The notes under the pieces are model-generated. The model had not been told where the DNA came from. It ran no database searches and was given only the letters and a program-made list of their open reading frames with translations. DNA of 64,000 nt. Origin: an uncultured Alphaproteobacteria bacterium (GTDB taxonomy: Bacteria > Pseudomonadota > Alphaproteobacteria > Rhizobiales > Beijerinckiaceae). Shown here piece by piece: positions 24,197-34,500 of the stretch. The stretch covers positions 1-64,000 of the forward strand of contig CALKHP010000029.1 of assembly GCA_937988775.1 (NCBI GenBank), given 5' to 3'. Each line of letters starts with the position of its first letter. Position 1 is the stretch's first letter. The position numbers and the translations under genes were made by a program.

Positions 24197-26542
24197 ATGC
24201 ATTCGAAGATTCCTGACCGCGCGGCGGCGGTCTCTGCGGCTCCGATGGACCCGCGTTCGCTACGCCGCTTCGAGGATGAGCGCTTCCTGATGGGGCAAGG
24301 GCGCTACCTCGACGATGAGGCCGTGCCAGAAGCCCTGCACGCCACGGTGCTACGCTCGCCCCATGCCCACGCCACGATCATGTCCATTGACGCCCAAGCC
24401 GCCCGAAATCTGCCGGGCGTCAAGGCCGTTTATACGGCAGCGGACATTGCTGATCTCGGCTCACTGCCCTGCTCGCTGGCGGTGTCCAACCAGGCACCGC
24501 TGATCGTGCCGCCGCGACCGGCGCTAGCCGAGGGTCGTGTTCGCCATGTCGGCGATCTTGTTGCCTTTATCGTAGCCGAAACTGCCGAATTGGCCAGGGA
24601 AGCCTGTGACCTGATCGTTGTCGACTACGACATACTGCCCTCGGTCACTGAGCTCGCCACCGCGAACGAGCCCGAGGCGCCCGAAATCTGGCCGCAGGCG
24701 CCGGCCAATCTGGCGCTGCGCTATCGTCTTGGCGACGAGGCTGCCGTCGCCGCCGCTATCGAACGGGCCGCCCATGTGGTGAACTGCCGCCTCATCAACA
24801 ACCGGATCGTGGCAGCAGCTCTCGAGCCACGCGTTGCAATCGGGTCCTTCGACGAGGCCATCAGCCGTTATCGGCTGCTCCTCAGCGGCGCCTCGGTCCA
24901 CGACATTCGTCGCGAACTTGCCACCGCCTTGCGCGTCGCGCCCGAACGGATCGATGTGGCCTGCCCGGATGTTGGCGGCGGCTTCGGCATGAAGAACGTT
25001 ACCTATCCGGAATATGCGCTGGTGCTGGTCGCGGCCAAGCGGCTTGGCCGGCCGGTGCGCTGGCTTGCCGAACGCATCGAAGATTTTTCGAGTGGCGCCC
25101 ATGCCCGCGACAATCTGACGAAGGGCCGCCTCGCCCTCGGCGCCAAGGGGCGGTTTCTGGCGCTCCAGGTCGAAACTATCGCCAACCTCGGCGCCTATGT
25201 CTCCTCGCTCGGCCCCGGCAGCGCGACGACTGCGCCCACGCCGGCGATGGGCGGGCTTTACGACATCCCCGCGATGACGATGGATGTTCGCTGCGTCTTT
25301 ACCAACACTGCTCCGATCGACGCCTATCGCGGCGCCGGCAAGCCGGAAGCCAATTACCTGATCGAGCGGCTGATCGACGAAGCGGCCCACCAGTTGCGGA
25401 TCGACCCGGCAGTCCTGCGCAAGCGTAACTTCATCCGCAAATTCCCTTACCGGAAGCCATTCGGTGCGGTCGTCGATTGCGGCAGCTTCGCCGCCAATCT
25501 CGACCGGGTCCTGGTGGCGGCAGATCGCCCCGGATTCCGGCACAGGCGGGCGCAGTCACGACAGCGTGGCTTGCTGCGCGGCTTCGGTATCGGCTGCTTC
25601 ATCGAGACAGCGCGCGGTAATCCGAACGAGGATGCCTGGCTGACTTTACGTCGCGATGGCAGTGTCGACATGGCGATCGGCACCCAATCGAACGGTCAGG
25701 GTCACGAAACCAGTTTCGCCCAAGTCCTGGCGGTCCAGCTCGGATTGCCGGTCGAGAGCTTCCGCCTGGTGCAGGGCGACACGGGCCGCGTGCCCAGCGG
25801 CGGCGGCCATGGCGGCGCCCGTTCGCTGCATATGGGCGGAGGTGCGCTGGTCTTGGCCGCCCGAGCCTTGATCGAAGCGGGCAGGCTGACTGCGGCCCAG
25901 TTGCTGCAAGCTACCCCAGAGGCCGTCCTCTTCCGTGACGGTCGTTACGAGGCACCGGGTTCGGGCGAGGTGGACCTCGCTATGGTTGCCCGGCATCACG
26001 CCGAGACGACCGGCCAACCGCTCCTTAGCCACGGCTCCCACCACAACGCGCCGATCACCTTTCCGAACGGGGCGCAGGTTGCCGAAGTAGAGGTCGACCC
26101 CGAAACGGGCGCGGTGGCGCTGCTGCGCTACGTCGCAGTCGACGACTACGGCACGCTAGTCAATCCGATGTTGGCCGCTGGGCAGATCCATGGCGGGCTC
26201 GCGCAAGGCATCGGACAGGCGCTGATGGAGGAGGCCCGCTACGATCCCGACGGTGGCCAGCTCCTCAGCGCGACCTTCATGGACTACGCCATGCCGCGCG
26301 CCATTGACCTACCTGATTTCGAGCTGTCGCTGATGGAGTTGCCGACGAAGGAGAACCCACTTGGTGTCAAGGGCGCTGGACAGGCTGGCTGCATCGGCGC
26401 GCCCCAGACCGTGGTCCACGCTATCCTCGACGCGCTGCGTCCGCTTGGTGTCACACATATCGACATGCCGGCAACTCCTGCCCGAATCTGGCATGCGATC
26501 CGCAACGCGCGAGGAAGCAGCGCCGCCGGCCGACCGAGGTGA
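24197..26542 (+). CDS. CoxL-like / xanthine dehydrogenase-family molybdopterin-binding subunit
   Basis: I use ATG 24,197, giving 781 aa; a later ATG at 24,245 is also possible. The aldehyde oxidase/xanthine dehydrogenase a/b hammerhead domain (GQGRYLDDEAVPEALHATVL, SPHAHATI) is followed by the molybdopterin-binding region with DVGGGFGMKN, DAYRGAGKPE, IGTQSNGQGHETSFAQVLA and GVKGAGQAGCIGAP. The AYRGAG signature is that of form II CoxL-like hydroxylases, not the AYxCSFR of true CO dehydrogenase. The FAD (CoxM) and 2Fe-2S (CoxS) subunits that such enzymes need are absent nearby, so it is an orphan. Substrate unknown. Confidence 0.85.
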   Translation: MHSKIPDRAAAVSAAPMDPRSLRRFEDERFLMGQGRYLDDEAVPEALHATVLRSPHAHATIMSIDAQAARNLPGVKAVYTAADIADLGSLPCSLAVSNQAPLIVPPRPALAEGRVRHVGDLVAFIVAETAELAREACDLIVVDYDILPSVTELATANEPEAPEIWPQAPANLALRYRLGDEAAVAAAIERAAHVVNCRLINNRIVAAALEPRVAIGSFDEAISRYRLLLSGASVHDIRRELATALRVAPERIDVACPDVGGGFGMKNVTYPEYALVLVAAKRLGRPVRWLAERIEDFSSGAHARDNLTKGRLALGAKGRFLALQVETIANLGAYVSSLGPGSATTAPTPAMGGLYDIPAMTMDVRCVFTNTAPIDAYRGAGKPEANYLIERLIDEAAHQLRIDPAVLRKRNFIRKFPYRKPFGAVVDCGSFAANLDRVLVAADRPGFRHRRAQSRQRGLLRGFGIGCFIETARGNPNEDAWLTLRRDGSVDMAIGTQSNGQGHETSFAQVLAVQLGLPVESFRLVQGDTGRVPSGGGHGGARSLHMGGGALVLAARALIEAGRLTAAQLLQATPEAVLFRDGRYEAPGSGEVDLAMVARHHAETTGQPLLSHGSHHNAPITFPNGAQVAEVEVDPETGAVALLRYVAVDDYGTLVNPMLAAGQIHGGLAQGIGQALMEEARYDPDGGQLLSATFMDYAMPRAIDLPDFELSLMELPTKENPLGVKGAGQAGCIGAPQTVVHAILDALRPLGVTHIDMPATPARIWHAIRNARGSSAAGRPR

Positions 26543-26556
26543 TCGATCCCCGCTCA

Positions 26557-26722
26557 ACGCCGGAGGGGCTCCGGCGACCGGGAGCGGAGCGACTGGTTCA
26601 GGAGTTCTTTCCATGCTTGATGTGGGATGCCTGTTCTCCAGCACCGGAAGCCATTTCATGGACCCAGACGAGAGATCTTTTCTCAGGATCGGGAACTCCC
26701 GGACGAGCGCGTTAGCGCTCGG
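26557..26722. repeat. Dispersed direct repeat R2
   Basis: Second copy of the repeat at 18,208-18,376, same orientation, starting just after the CoxL-like stop. It ends with the same GGGAACTCCCGGACGAGCGC plus hairpin arm GTTAGCGCTCG. It directly precedes the sequence shared with the right end of the Zorya segment. Confidence 0.65.
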
Positions 26723-26747
26723 CGGCACACACGCGGCGCATCCTGTT

Positions 26748-26896
26748 TATCTCGGCAAAGTCTCGGTCAGAGCCGGAAATCTCACGCCAAGTGCCGAGGA
26801 TGTGGCTTTTGCATATGCCGCAGCGCCATGAAAGCATCGGCGGTCACTTGGCGCCTCAGGCTTGCGATTAATATTAAGCAACATCAATAAGTTGGA
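26748..26896. repeat. Shared island-end sequence, left copy
   Basis: About 150 bp similar (by eye around 75%) to 34,636-34,785 in the same orientation. Conserved blocks include CGGCAA-GTCTC-GTCAG, GCCGGAAA, GTGCCGAG-ATGTGG and GGCGCCTC-GGCTTG. In both places it abuts tRNA-Ser sequence. I infer that it is the tRNA-proximal end carried by two related elements. Confidence 0.6.
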
Positions 26897-26942
26897 TGGT
26901 GGAAAGAAAGGGATTTGAGCCCCCGATACCGTCGCCTGTATC
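26897..26942 (-). pseudogene. Decayed tRNA-Ser 3'-end fragment
   Basis: The minus strand keeps the T arm and part of the variable arm of tRNA-Ser(CGA): GATTTGA-CCCCCGATAC on the plus strand aligns base for base with the intact copies, with roughly ten substitutions over 46 bases. The anticodon half is missing. It marks the left boundary of the Zorya segment. 26,943-27,185 shows no gene and probably contains the zor promoter, which I cannot place. Confidence 0.65.
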
Positions 26943-27185
26943 CCCTCGTGTGGGGCGGAGGTCCGAATGTCGAAACAAAAATGCCTGGTAGAGCAATCCC
27001 GGAGTCCGTTCGGATCAGGGGCCGATCGCTGCCGGTGGTTCTGTTTAGGAAAAAAGCCCGCGCGAGCCGCGATTACCTTTTACTAACCTTAAGCAGGATG
27101 TAGCCTTAATGAAGGCGTGCGCTGATGGAGTGATCGTTTTGTTCCATAGCAGGGGAGCACCGCCTAAAAGATTGAGGGGCGCTCG

Positions 27186-29255
27186 GTGAGGATGCTTATT
27201 TGGCGCGGTTCGCTGCGTATATTGCTATTTTGGGGTATCGTGACGGTAACGGTGGCGGTCGTCGACGCGTTCACCAGTCTCGATGTCGGGCTGATCGTTG
27301 GACGGATAAGTTCAGCCCTTGCACCTGCACTGAGAGGTGCTCAGGTTTCGGGTGCCGCACTTACAAACTTGAGCAAGCCCGATTTTGCATTTTCCTTAGC
27401 GGGCCTGCTATCTGCTATTGGCCTCGGGCTATTTTTTGCCTTCGCAATCCTGCACGCGTTCGCGATACGCTATTCACTCTGGCGTGTAGGTCGGGCGTTC
27501 CGCTCCTATAGTGATCGCCGCTCCTTTGCAAAGTCTTATGAGAGCGATATCTATCCACTTCTTGTTAAGCATCCCTTCCTTGGTCATGCGTGGCGTGAGT
27601 TTGATGAAACACTCTTGAAGAGCGAGGCAGAGAGCGGCGGCATTATCGGAAATACCGTGCGCCCTCAAAGTTTCATCAACTACAATCTCGTCCGCGAACG
27701 TCTAACTGGCCTTAAAATGATCGCGGGCATTCCGGGGTATTTCGTCGGTGTCGGGCTGTTGCTGACATTTACAGGAATCGTCTTAGCTCTGTCGAAAGCG
27801 GGCGATGCGACAACCGCATCTCTAGTTAATAATGACACGCCTGCAATGATGAAGGCAATGTCGGATCTGCTGGAAGTGGCGTCATTCAAGTTTGTCACAT
27901 CGATTGCAGGCCTTGGTATGTCAATTCTTCTTGCTCTTCTCTTCAAGATATTGGTCGGAGGTATGGAAGCGAGCTTTGCTCGTTTTTGCGATAACGTAGA
28001 GGCGCAGTTGCGATATACCGCGCCGCAGTCGATCGCCGTCGAGATGAACGAAACGGCTAAAGAGCAAAGTGCGCAACTCAAGGAAATCAACAGCGACCGC
28101 TTCTTCTCTCGCATGGGTGAGCAACTGTCGCCGCAGATTAGCACCGCCTTCGCCGGAGCAATCGGGCCGATGACGCAGAGCATTAGCGATGCAATGCAAA
28201 CTATGGCGAACCGAAGCGAGAGCGGCGTTGGCGAGTTGCTGGATCGATTCTCGACTTCCGTTCAAGGCAGCGCTGGCACGGAACTCAAGCAATTGGGTGA
28301 GACGCTTGCCCGCATGCACACGACGCTTGAAACCACCCAGAGGGGTTTGCACGGCACGGGCGAAGAGTTCGCGGCGCGTATGACAGAGGCGGCCAATGCT
28401 CTGCGAGAGACATTTGAGCGGGCCAACAGCAAGCTGGATACCGACCTCGGTTCAGCGGCATCTGGCGCTTCGGCTAAGGTCGAGGATGCGATGGGCCGTG
28501 TCATGGAGCGCTTGGAAGGCCAAGTTGGCACGCTTATGACGGGTCTTGCCGCTTTCGGCGAGGCGAATACAGCGAATCTGGAAGAGACTCGGAGCAAGGT
28601 TGCTGACGCGCAGAGCGCGGCCATTGCCGGTATCTCGGCAGCGTCAACAGAAGCCGCCAAGGCCTTGGAGATTGGCGTTTCGGAAGCCCTCGCAAGGGTG
28701 GCTGCAGAGGTTGAGCGATTTGCGAGTGCAATGCGCTCCGGCGAGGCAGCGTTGTCCGGCCAGGCACAAGCGATAAGCGATGCAACCGAGCAAACTCGTC
28801 AGGTTGCAAGCTCCTTTAATCAAGCTGCGACTGAGATTCGTGCTGCTAGTGGGCCACTGCATCAATCCACCGACCGCATCTCTCGCGTGTCAGAACAGAT
28901 GGGCGTATCCATCGACCGTGCGACCACCAGTCTTGAAGCTGGCAGCGCAGCGACGGCTGCCTTGGCGTCGTCCCTTACCGGCCAACAGGGAGAACTGCGG
29001 GGTATTTGGGAAGGCTATCGATCCCATTTCGACCGAGTCGACGAAGCGCTCGGACGAGCGGTAGGAGAACTCGGCAGCGCGACGGATGCACAAGCAGCTA
29101 CCTTAGGAAAGTATGCAAGCGACATGAATGCCGACTTGGCCAAGGTGCTGAACAGCCTCCAGCCCCTTCTCGAAGATCTCGAACAAAATACCGATGCCAT
29201 CGCTGATAGCGTTAAAGAGTTCGCCAAATCCATGGCTCGGGCCGTGGCGGAGTAG
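27186..29255 (+). CDS. zorA: Zorya motor protein ZorA
   Basis: A 689-aa inner-membrane protein, the MotA/ExbB/TolQ-like half of the Zorya motor. Four hydrophobic segments are visible: about residues 10-35, 60-85, 183-205 (VGVGLLLTFTGIVLALSK) and 238-262 (FVTSIAGLGMSILLALLFK); the last two carry the MotA-like core. The remaining 420 residues form a long Ala/Glu/Gln-rich helical tail, as in type I ZorA, where it projects into the cytoplasm. The GTG at 27,186 has GAGG at suitable distance; the ATG at 27,192 does not. It is the first gene of a tight four-gene operon with zorBCD. Confidence 0.92.
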   Translation: MRMLIWRGSLRILLFWGIVTVTVAVVDAFTSLDVGLIVGRISSALAPALRGAQVSGAALTNLSKPDFAFSLAGLLSAIGLGLFFAFAILHAFAIRYSLWRVGRAFRSYSDRRSFAKSYESDIYPLLVKHPFLGHAWREFDETLLKSEAESGGIIGNTVRPQSFINYNLVRERLTGLKMIAGIPGYFVGVGLLLTFTGIVLALSKAGDATTASLVNNDTPAMMKAMSDLLEVASFKFVTSIAGLGMSILLALLFKILVGGMEASFARFCDNVEAQLRYTAPQSIAVEMNETAKEQSAQLKEINSDRFFSRMGEQLSPQISTAFAGAIGPMTQSISDAMQTMANRSESGVGELLDRFSTSVQGSAGTELKQLGETLARMHTTLETTQRGLHGTGEEFAARMTEAANALRETFERANSKLDTDLGSAASGASAKVEDAMGRVMERLEGQVGTLMTGLAAFGEANTANLEETRSKVADAQSAAIAGISAASTEAAKALEIGVSEALARVAAEVERFASAMRSGEAALSGQAQAISDATEQTRQVASSFNQAATEIRAASGPLHQSTDRISRVSEQMGVSIDRATTSLEAGSAATAALASSLTGQQGELRGIWEGYRSHFDRVDEALGRAVGELGSATDAQAATLGKYASDMNADLAKVLNSLQPLLEDLEQNTDAIADSVKEFAKSMARAVAE

Positions 29256-29260
29256 ATGTG

Positions 29261-30160
29261 ATGGCGTTCGTTGATGATAGTTTAGGGCCTGATCACCATA
29301 GTGAAGAAGACGAAAATTATTTCGTGTCGATGACCGACATGATGGTGGGCGTCCTTTTTATCTTCATCATTATGCTCATGGTTTTCGCATTGAACTTCAA
29401 GCAGCAGACCGACGTCTCAGTCGACCAGATCGAACGCCTTGAGCAGGCGCGCCGCCAAGCCGAAATCGTCGCGGATCGCCTCGATTCTCTTAAGGAGCAA
29501 GTGCGTGTGGAGTTGCGACAGATCGATAAATCGAGCCAGGTCCGCTCGGCTATGTTGCAACAGATCCGTGCACGTCTGGCTGCACAGGGCCTCGACGTGC
29601 AGATTGATCTGGCGAACGGCGTCTTGCGATTGACGGAGGAGGCGGTTCGCTTCCCTGCGAGCAGCGCTGTCCTTAGTGGCCCGGCATCAGCAAATGTGCG
29701 CAAGATTGCTGTAGTGCTCCGTGAGGTGTTGCCCGCCTACGCAAAATGCGTTGCGATCCAAAGCAGCTCTTGCGGGGCGAATCCAGATGCTGCTTCGGTC
29801 GAGACGGTGTTTATCGAGGGCCATACCGACGTGACCGGTGCGGATGACATAAATTGGCAGCTTTCTACGGAAAGAGCTGTCAATACCTATCGCCTAATCA
29901 CATCCGCTGAACCTGCGTTACGAAAATTAAGTAATCGAGCCGGACGAGAGATCATCTCTGTATCGGGGTATTCTTCGACGCGCCCCGTGATTGATGAGGC
30001 TAACACGGCTGCGTATGCCAGCAATCGTCGCATCGATCTGCGTTTCGTCATGGAGGTCGAGAGCGGACAGCGCTTGAAGGAGGTGTTGGCGCTGACCGAT
30101 GAAATGGAAGGGCAGCTGCTAAATCTGCGCTCTGCTATTGATGCCGCCGATGTCAAATAG
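29261..30160 (+). CDS. zorB: Zorya motor protein ZorB
   Basis: A 299-aa protein, the MotB-like half of the motor. One N-terminal membrane helix, YFVSMTDMMVGVLFIFIIML, carries an aspartate that falls at residue 26 when the ATG at 29,261 is used; an Asp here is the ion-carrying residue in this protein class. A helical linker leads to an OmpA-like peptidoglycan-binding domain (IEGHTDVTG, LSTERAVNTYRLI, NRRIDLRF). It begins five bases after the zorA stop. ZorA and ZorB should form a proton- or sodium-driven complex anchored to the cell wall that signals phage entry. Confidence 0.92.
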   Translation: MAFVDDSLGPDHHSEEDENYFVSMTDMMVGVLFIFIIMLMVFALNFKQQTDVSVDQIERLEQARRQAEIVADRLDSLKEQVRVELRQIDKSSQVRSAMLQQIRARLAAQGLDVQIDLANGVLRLTEEAVRFPASSAVLSGPASANVRKIAVVLREVLPAYAKCVAIQSSSCGANPDAASVETVFIEGHTDVTGADDINWQLSTERAVNTYRLITSAEPALRKLSNRAGREIISVSGYSSTRPVIDEANTAAYASNRRIDLRFVMEVESGQRLKEVLALTDEMEGQLLNLRSAIDAADVK

Positions 30161-31553
30161 CTTTCACGATGCTTGCGCTGGCATCGTCCAGCGCTTCGCC
30201 AATTCGCGAAGCCCGGTCTCCGGTATCACGCCACTATCGAAACTTGCCAGTCGGTTGGTGCAGAGTGGTGGCGATACGGAGCGACGCCCCTCAAAAGATT
30301 ACAACGAAATAGCTCTTGAACTTCAGGACGACATTGTTGCGGCTGTGCCTCTTAACAATCGAAGGTTAAAAGATGCGGCTTGGTGCCTGTGGTCGACCAC
30401 TCCGGCGCTGGCAACTCAGCCAGACCAATTAGATGCTCTGCTTGGTCAATTCATTGTCGCCGATAATGCCCGACCGTTTCGGACGCTCGCGTCCTCCTTC
30501 ATGTTGTCGTATTCCAGCAACATGCCAGGTCGGACAGAGACGGCTGCCGTTCTAGCGAATTTATCGCGCAAATGGGGCGGCCCTTGGGGAGTCCTGCATC
30601 AAAGATTCGAGCTTTTCGATCTTGATGTCGGACCAGCACGCTTGGCGGAAGCAGTGATTGACCAAGACAAGTCCGCGCCCGATGTTCTCAAGAATGCCGG
30701 CCTTGGTGCGATGAGCGCGCAATCGGGCTATGCCAAAGAGGTCACCAAAGCCCTACTTGATCGGTTGGCCGTTTCGGATGATGTCGATCATCCATTGCGG
30801 CTTGCACGCATTCAACGTTACGCGATGACTCCGGATGGAAGAGCGCTCTATGATGACTTAAGGCTGAATCTAATTGAAGCGCTGCTGCGCCCATTCCAGC
30901 AGGGCAATGTCGATAAAGCCATACGCGATGCGTTCCTTAAGGTCGTCCTGATGTTGCTGGGCGACCCGCGCCTTAAACCCGGGAACTGGGGATTCGTGCC
31001 CCATGCATTGCGTGAAATCGTGCAGCGTTGGCTGACGGAACAATCGCTGCGCCAGTTCCTGGATATTGTTGATCGCACTGCCGACGACAATATGTGGCCC
31101 TATAGACGAGCTTTCTGGGAAGGCGTTTACGACAAGGGCCTGATCGACGAGGCTTGGGTCGCCCTCGGCCCTCATGGAAAACAGTTGGCGCGCCGTGTCT
31201 TTGGCTCAAGTGCAGAGTTTGCCACGTTGGAGGCTGGGCGTCATCAGATTCAATCCGGACATGCGGTCCTTCTTCTGCGAATTGGGAATGGCATTGTTGC
31301 GGACTGGAGCCACAACGGGAAGTGCAACATCTGGTCCGACACGTCGCATCGGACTGCACCCAAGCTTTTCAATCGAACTTACGATTCCGATGAAATCAGA
31401 ATCCATAAGGGGCCTGGCAATTACGAAACGGACGAGTTGCTGAGCCTTATGCACATGGGCTCACAAACATATAGCTGGCAACGCAAGGTTGCCGAGCGGC
31501 TTCATGCCATGACCGGCATTCGCGTCAACCAATCAGACTACAGGCATCGCTGA
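30150..31553 (+). CDS. zorC: Zorya protein ZorC (EH-signature domain)
   Basis: A 467-aa soluble protein from the ATG at 30,150, which overlaps the zorB end by 11 bases. The C-terminal half carries the EH-signature pattern: WPYRRAFWEGVYDKGLIDEA, then EFATLEAGRHQIQSGHAVLL and IVADWSHNGKCNIW. The N-terminal 250 residues are helical with no recognised motif. In type I Zorya, ZorC acts with ZorD as a cytoplasmic effector and is thought to bind DNA. It is somewhat shorter than the type I proteins I recall (over 500 aa), but no internal break is visible. Its stop overlaps the zorD start (TGATG). Confidence 0.88.
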   Translation: MSNSFHDACAGIVQRFANSRSPVSGITPLSKLASRLVQSGGDTERRPSKDYNEIALELQDDIVAAVPLNNRRLKDAAWCLWSTTPALATQPDQLDALLGQFIVADNARPFRTLASSFMLSYSSNMPGRTETAAVLANLSRKWGGPWGVLHQRFELFDLDVGPARLAEAVIDQDKSAPDVLKNAGLGAMSAQSGYAKEVTKALLDRLAVSDDVDHPLRLARIQRYAMTPDGRALYDDLRLNLIEALLRPFQQGNVDKAIRDAFLKVVLMLLGDPRLKPGNWGFVPHALREIVQRWLTEQSLRQFLDIVDRTADDNMWPYRRAFWEGVYDKGLIDEAWVALGPHGKQLARRVFGSSAEFATLEAGRHQIQSGHAVLLLRIGNGIVADWSHNGKCNIWSDTSHRTAPKLFNRTYDSDEIRIHKGPGNYETDELLSLMHMGSQTYSWQRKVAERLHAMTGIRVNQSDYRHR

Positions 31554-34500
31554 TGAAGCAAACGTTCGTTACGCGCGCCACGCCATCAGGTGCCACAATC
31601 AGTCTCTTTGCGCGATCGCTATTTGGAAGCAGACCGCTGCCCTTTGTCGCGTGGGCGCCGGCCGATGGAAAGCCCGCTGCAGCCGTTCGTTATCTGAAGC
31701 GGCTCGTTGACGAGGGACGGGCGCAAGCTGTGGACGATGGGCTGGCGATCGATGCTGTGAGTGTGGTGACGTTTCCTGCCTCTCTAGCAGACTGCCTTGC
31801 CATTCCGCCGCTCGCTTCTCTGACTCTAACCCTTAACATCGAGGGACGAGTAGAAAGTCCAGATGGGCTCATCCGATTTCGCTGGCAAGACCGCAACATG
31901 CGTCGGACAGATCCGGACATCATCGGACCGTTCGCGAAAGTCGGCAACGAAACCGGGCGCCTAGGGGCGCCAATCTTCGCACTGCTTGGGGCAATCCAGC
32001 ACTACAATGCGTCGCGTGGCGAGCCAGGAGAGGCGAGGATCGGCCCTTGGCTTGGAGTCCAACATGCTCTTGAATCTGTTACCGGCCAGTCGGTAACGAT
32101 CGATAAGACGCTGCAGAGTCTCCGCATCTACCAAGCCGGCGCCTTTGCGCTCGACGTGCGGGAGGCGACTGGCGGTCCGCAGATCACACCGGTGCTGATG
32201 GCGCGGACGATGCGGCAATCGCTCGCCAACGACATTGATTCACCCGAGTCCGCCCATGGCGAGTTATCTGAGGCGATAGGTGTGACGCCCCTGCGAGATA
32301 ACGAGACAGATGCATTGCTCGTGCCCGATGTGCAGCGCGCTTTCGTGGCCGAGTTCAATCGCCAAGGAGGCAAGACACGGCCGGCGCTCGCTTTGGGTCG
32401 CAATACGTATGTCATGCTCGAGCCGGAGTTGCAGATTGCCCTTGATGTCGTGAAGGCGGCACAGAATGCTCCATTGGCCGAGCGCCGCAGTTTCATCGCC
32501 AATCCACGAGCATTCCTGGATCGGGAGTTGGACGAGGCGGGGGACCAGACGGGTTCGATCTTTGTCGAAACCCAACAGTATTCCTCCCGTGTGATTGGCT
32601 TGGGGCGGTGGCAAAAGCCGAGCCTCGACTGGTTGACAAAGCAAACCACAAGCTGGCTGCCAGAGCGTTTCCTGCTCACCATCGGCGCTCATCAGGTCGA
32701 TCTGTCACAGGATGACGTGGAGGCGCTCAAGACCAGCGTCCAGCGGGCGACTGATAATTTCGCGGAAACCATCGAATTTAAGGAACAGTCTTTCGGCGTG
32801 TTGGAGACAATCGATGCACTCGAACGCCTCCAAGGGTTCAGCGAGCAGCACCAATCTGCGCTCGACGATATCCCCGATGAGGCGGAATCAGAGAACCCCG
32901 ATGTGGCCAAGGCGCAGGACACGGATGTTCTGATAATCGACGATCATATTGAAGGCGCCGGCTTCACTGCCAAAATCACTCCGCGCAAAGCCCCCCTGTT
33001 CCAGGAATTTCCTACCGACCTTCTACGCTCCAACCAGCCCAAACCGCATCAAGAACAAGGCTTTTCGTGGTTGGTGGCTTCATGGCTTTCGGGGATGCCT
33101 GGCGTGCTTCTGGCCGACGATATGGGACTCGGCAAGACGTTTCAGGCGCTCAGCTTTCTTGCTTGGTTCAGATCCAATCAGAAGGCTGCGGGCCGACGCG
33201 GCCGACCATTTGAGGGACCGATCATTGTCGCTGCCCCTACGGCGTTGTTGCTGAATTGGGAGGCGGAAGCAAACCTGCATCTAATTGATGATTGTCTCGG
33301 ACAGTGTTTGAGAGCCTTCGGCCCGAGCATTTCCCGTCTGAAGACAAAAAAGGGCGCCGACTGGACCCCCGAGGACGCATTGGACATTACGGCGTTGCGA
33401 GGCGCCGACTGGATACTGACAACTTACGAAACATTGGCGACCTATCACCGCGTCTTCGCTCGGGTGCCCTACTCGGTCGGGGTCTTTGACGAGATGCAAA
33501 AAGTAAAGTCGCCAGATACACTCAATACCACTGCGATAAAGACGCTCAACGTCGATTTCGTTGTCGGCATGACGGGCACTCCGATAGAAAACCGCCTTGA
33601 AGATCTCTGGTGTATCTTGGATCGTGTTGGCCCAGGTTATCTTGGAAGCCTACGCGCGTTCTCCAAGATGTATGGCACTGACGCTTCGGATTTGAAGGCA
33701 TTGAAAGCCAAGCTGGACCAACAGGTGAAAGCCAAGCAGGGCCAGCCGGCCTCGGGTCATCCTCCCGTCATGCTCCGACGGATGAAGCAAGATATCCTCG
33801 AGGGCTTACCGTCCAAAACGTTCAAAACCTATCCTGTTCCAATGCCTCCTGAGCAATCCGCTGCCTATGAAAGGGCAGTTGCCGCTGCCAAACACGGTGA
33901 CCGCTCAATGGGCGCGATGCTCAAGGCGATACACGCGCTCCGTGGTATCTCCCTCCACCCGAATGGGCATGACGGCATCGACGTGTATGACAGCCGGGCT
34001 CGAACTAAATGGATTGCCCAGTCCGCTCGGGTGAGCACCACGCTCACGATTCTTGCAGACATTCAACGTGCCGGCGACAAAGCACTTGTCTTCATTGAGG
34101 ACCGTGCCGTTCAATCCGCCTTTGCATCGGCCGTAGCTGCCGAATTCGGTCTTGAGCGGGATCCCGACATTATTAATGGAGCGCTGGCGGGTGAGAAGCG
34201 TCAGGCCGTTGTCGACCGATTCCAATCTCTGCCCGAGGGATTTGCCGTTCTGGTTCTATCGCCTAAAGCAGCAGGCATTGGCCTGACCATTACAGCCGCC
34301 AACCATGTCGTCCATCTGAGCAGATGGTGGAATCCTGCGGTCGAGGATCAGTGCAACGATCGCGTATATCGGATTGGACAGGTCAAACCCGTCACCATTC
34401 ATGTGCCGATCGCTGTGCATCCCGCTTTGGGAGATGCCTCTTTTGATGTCAAACTCGACTCGCTTCTCGACCGCAAGCGGACGCTATCTCGTGACATGCT

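Noticed and set aside
24524..25543. 339-codon minus-strand frame
   Set aside because: Antisense to the CoxL-like gene with no motif of its own.
26915..27103. 62-codon frame before zorA
   Set aside because: It begins inside the decayed tRNA-Ser fragment, has no ribosome-binding site, and its translation shows no protein-like pattern.
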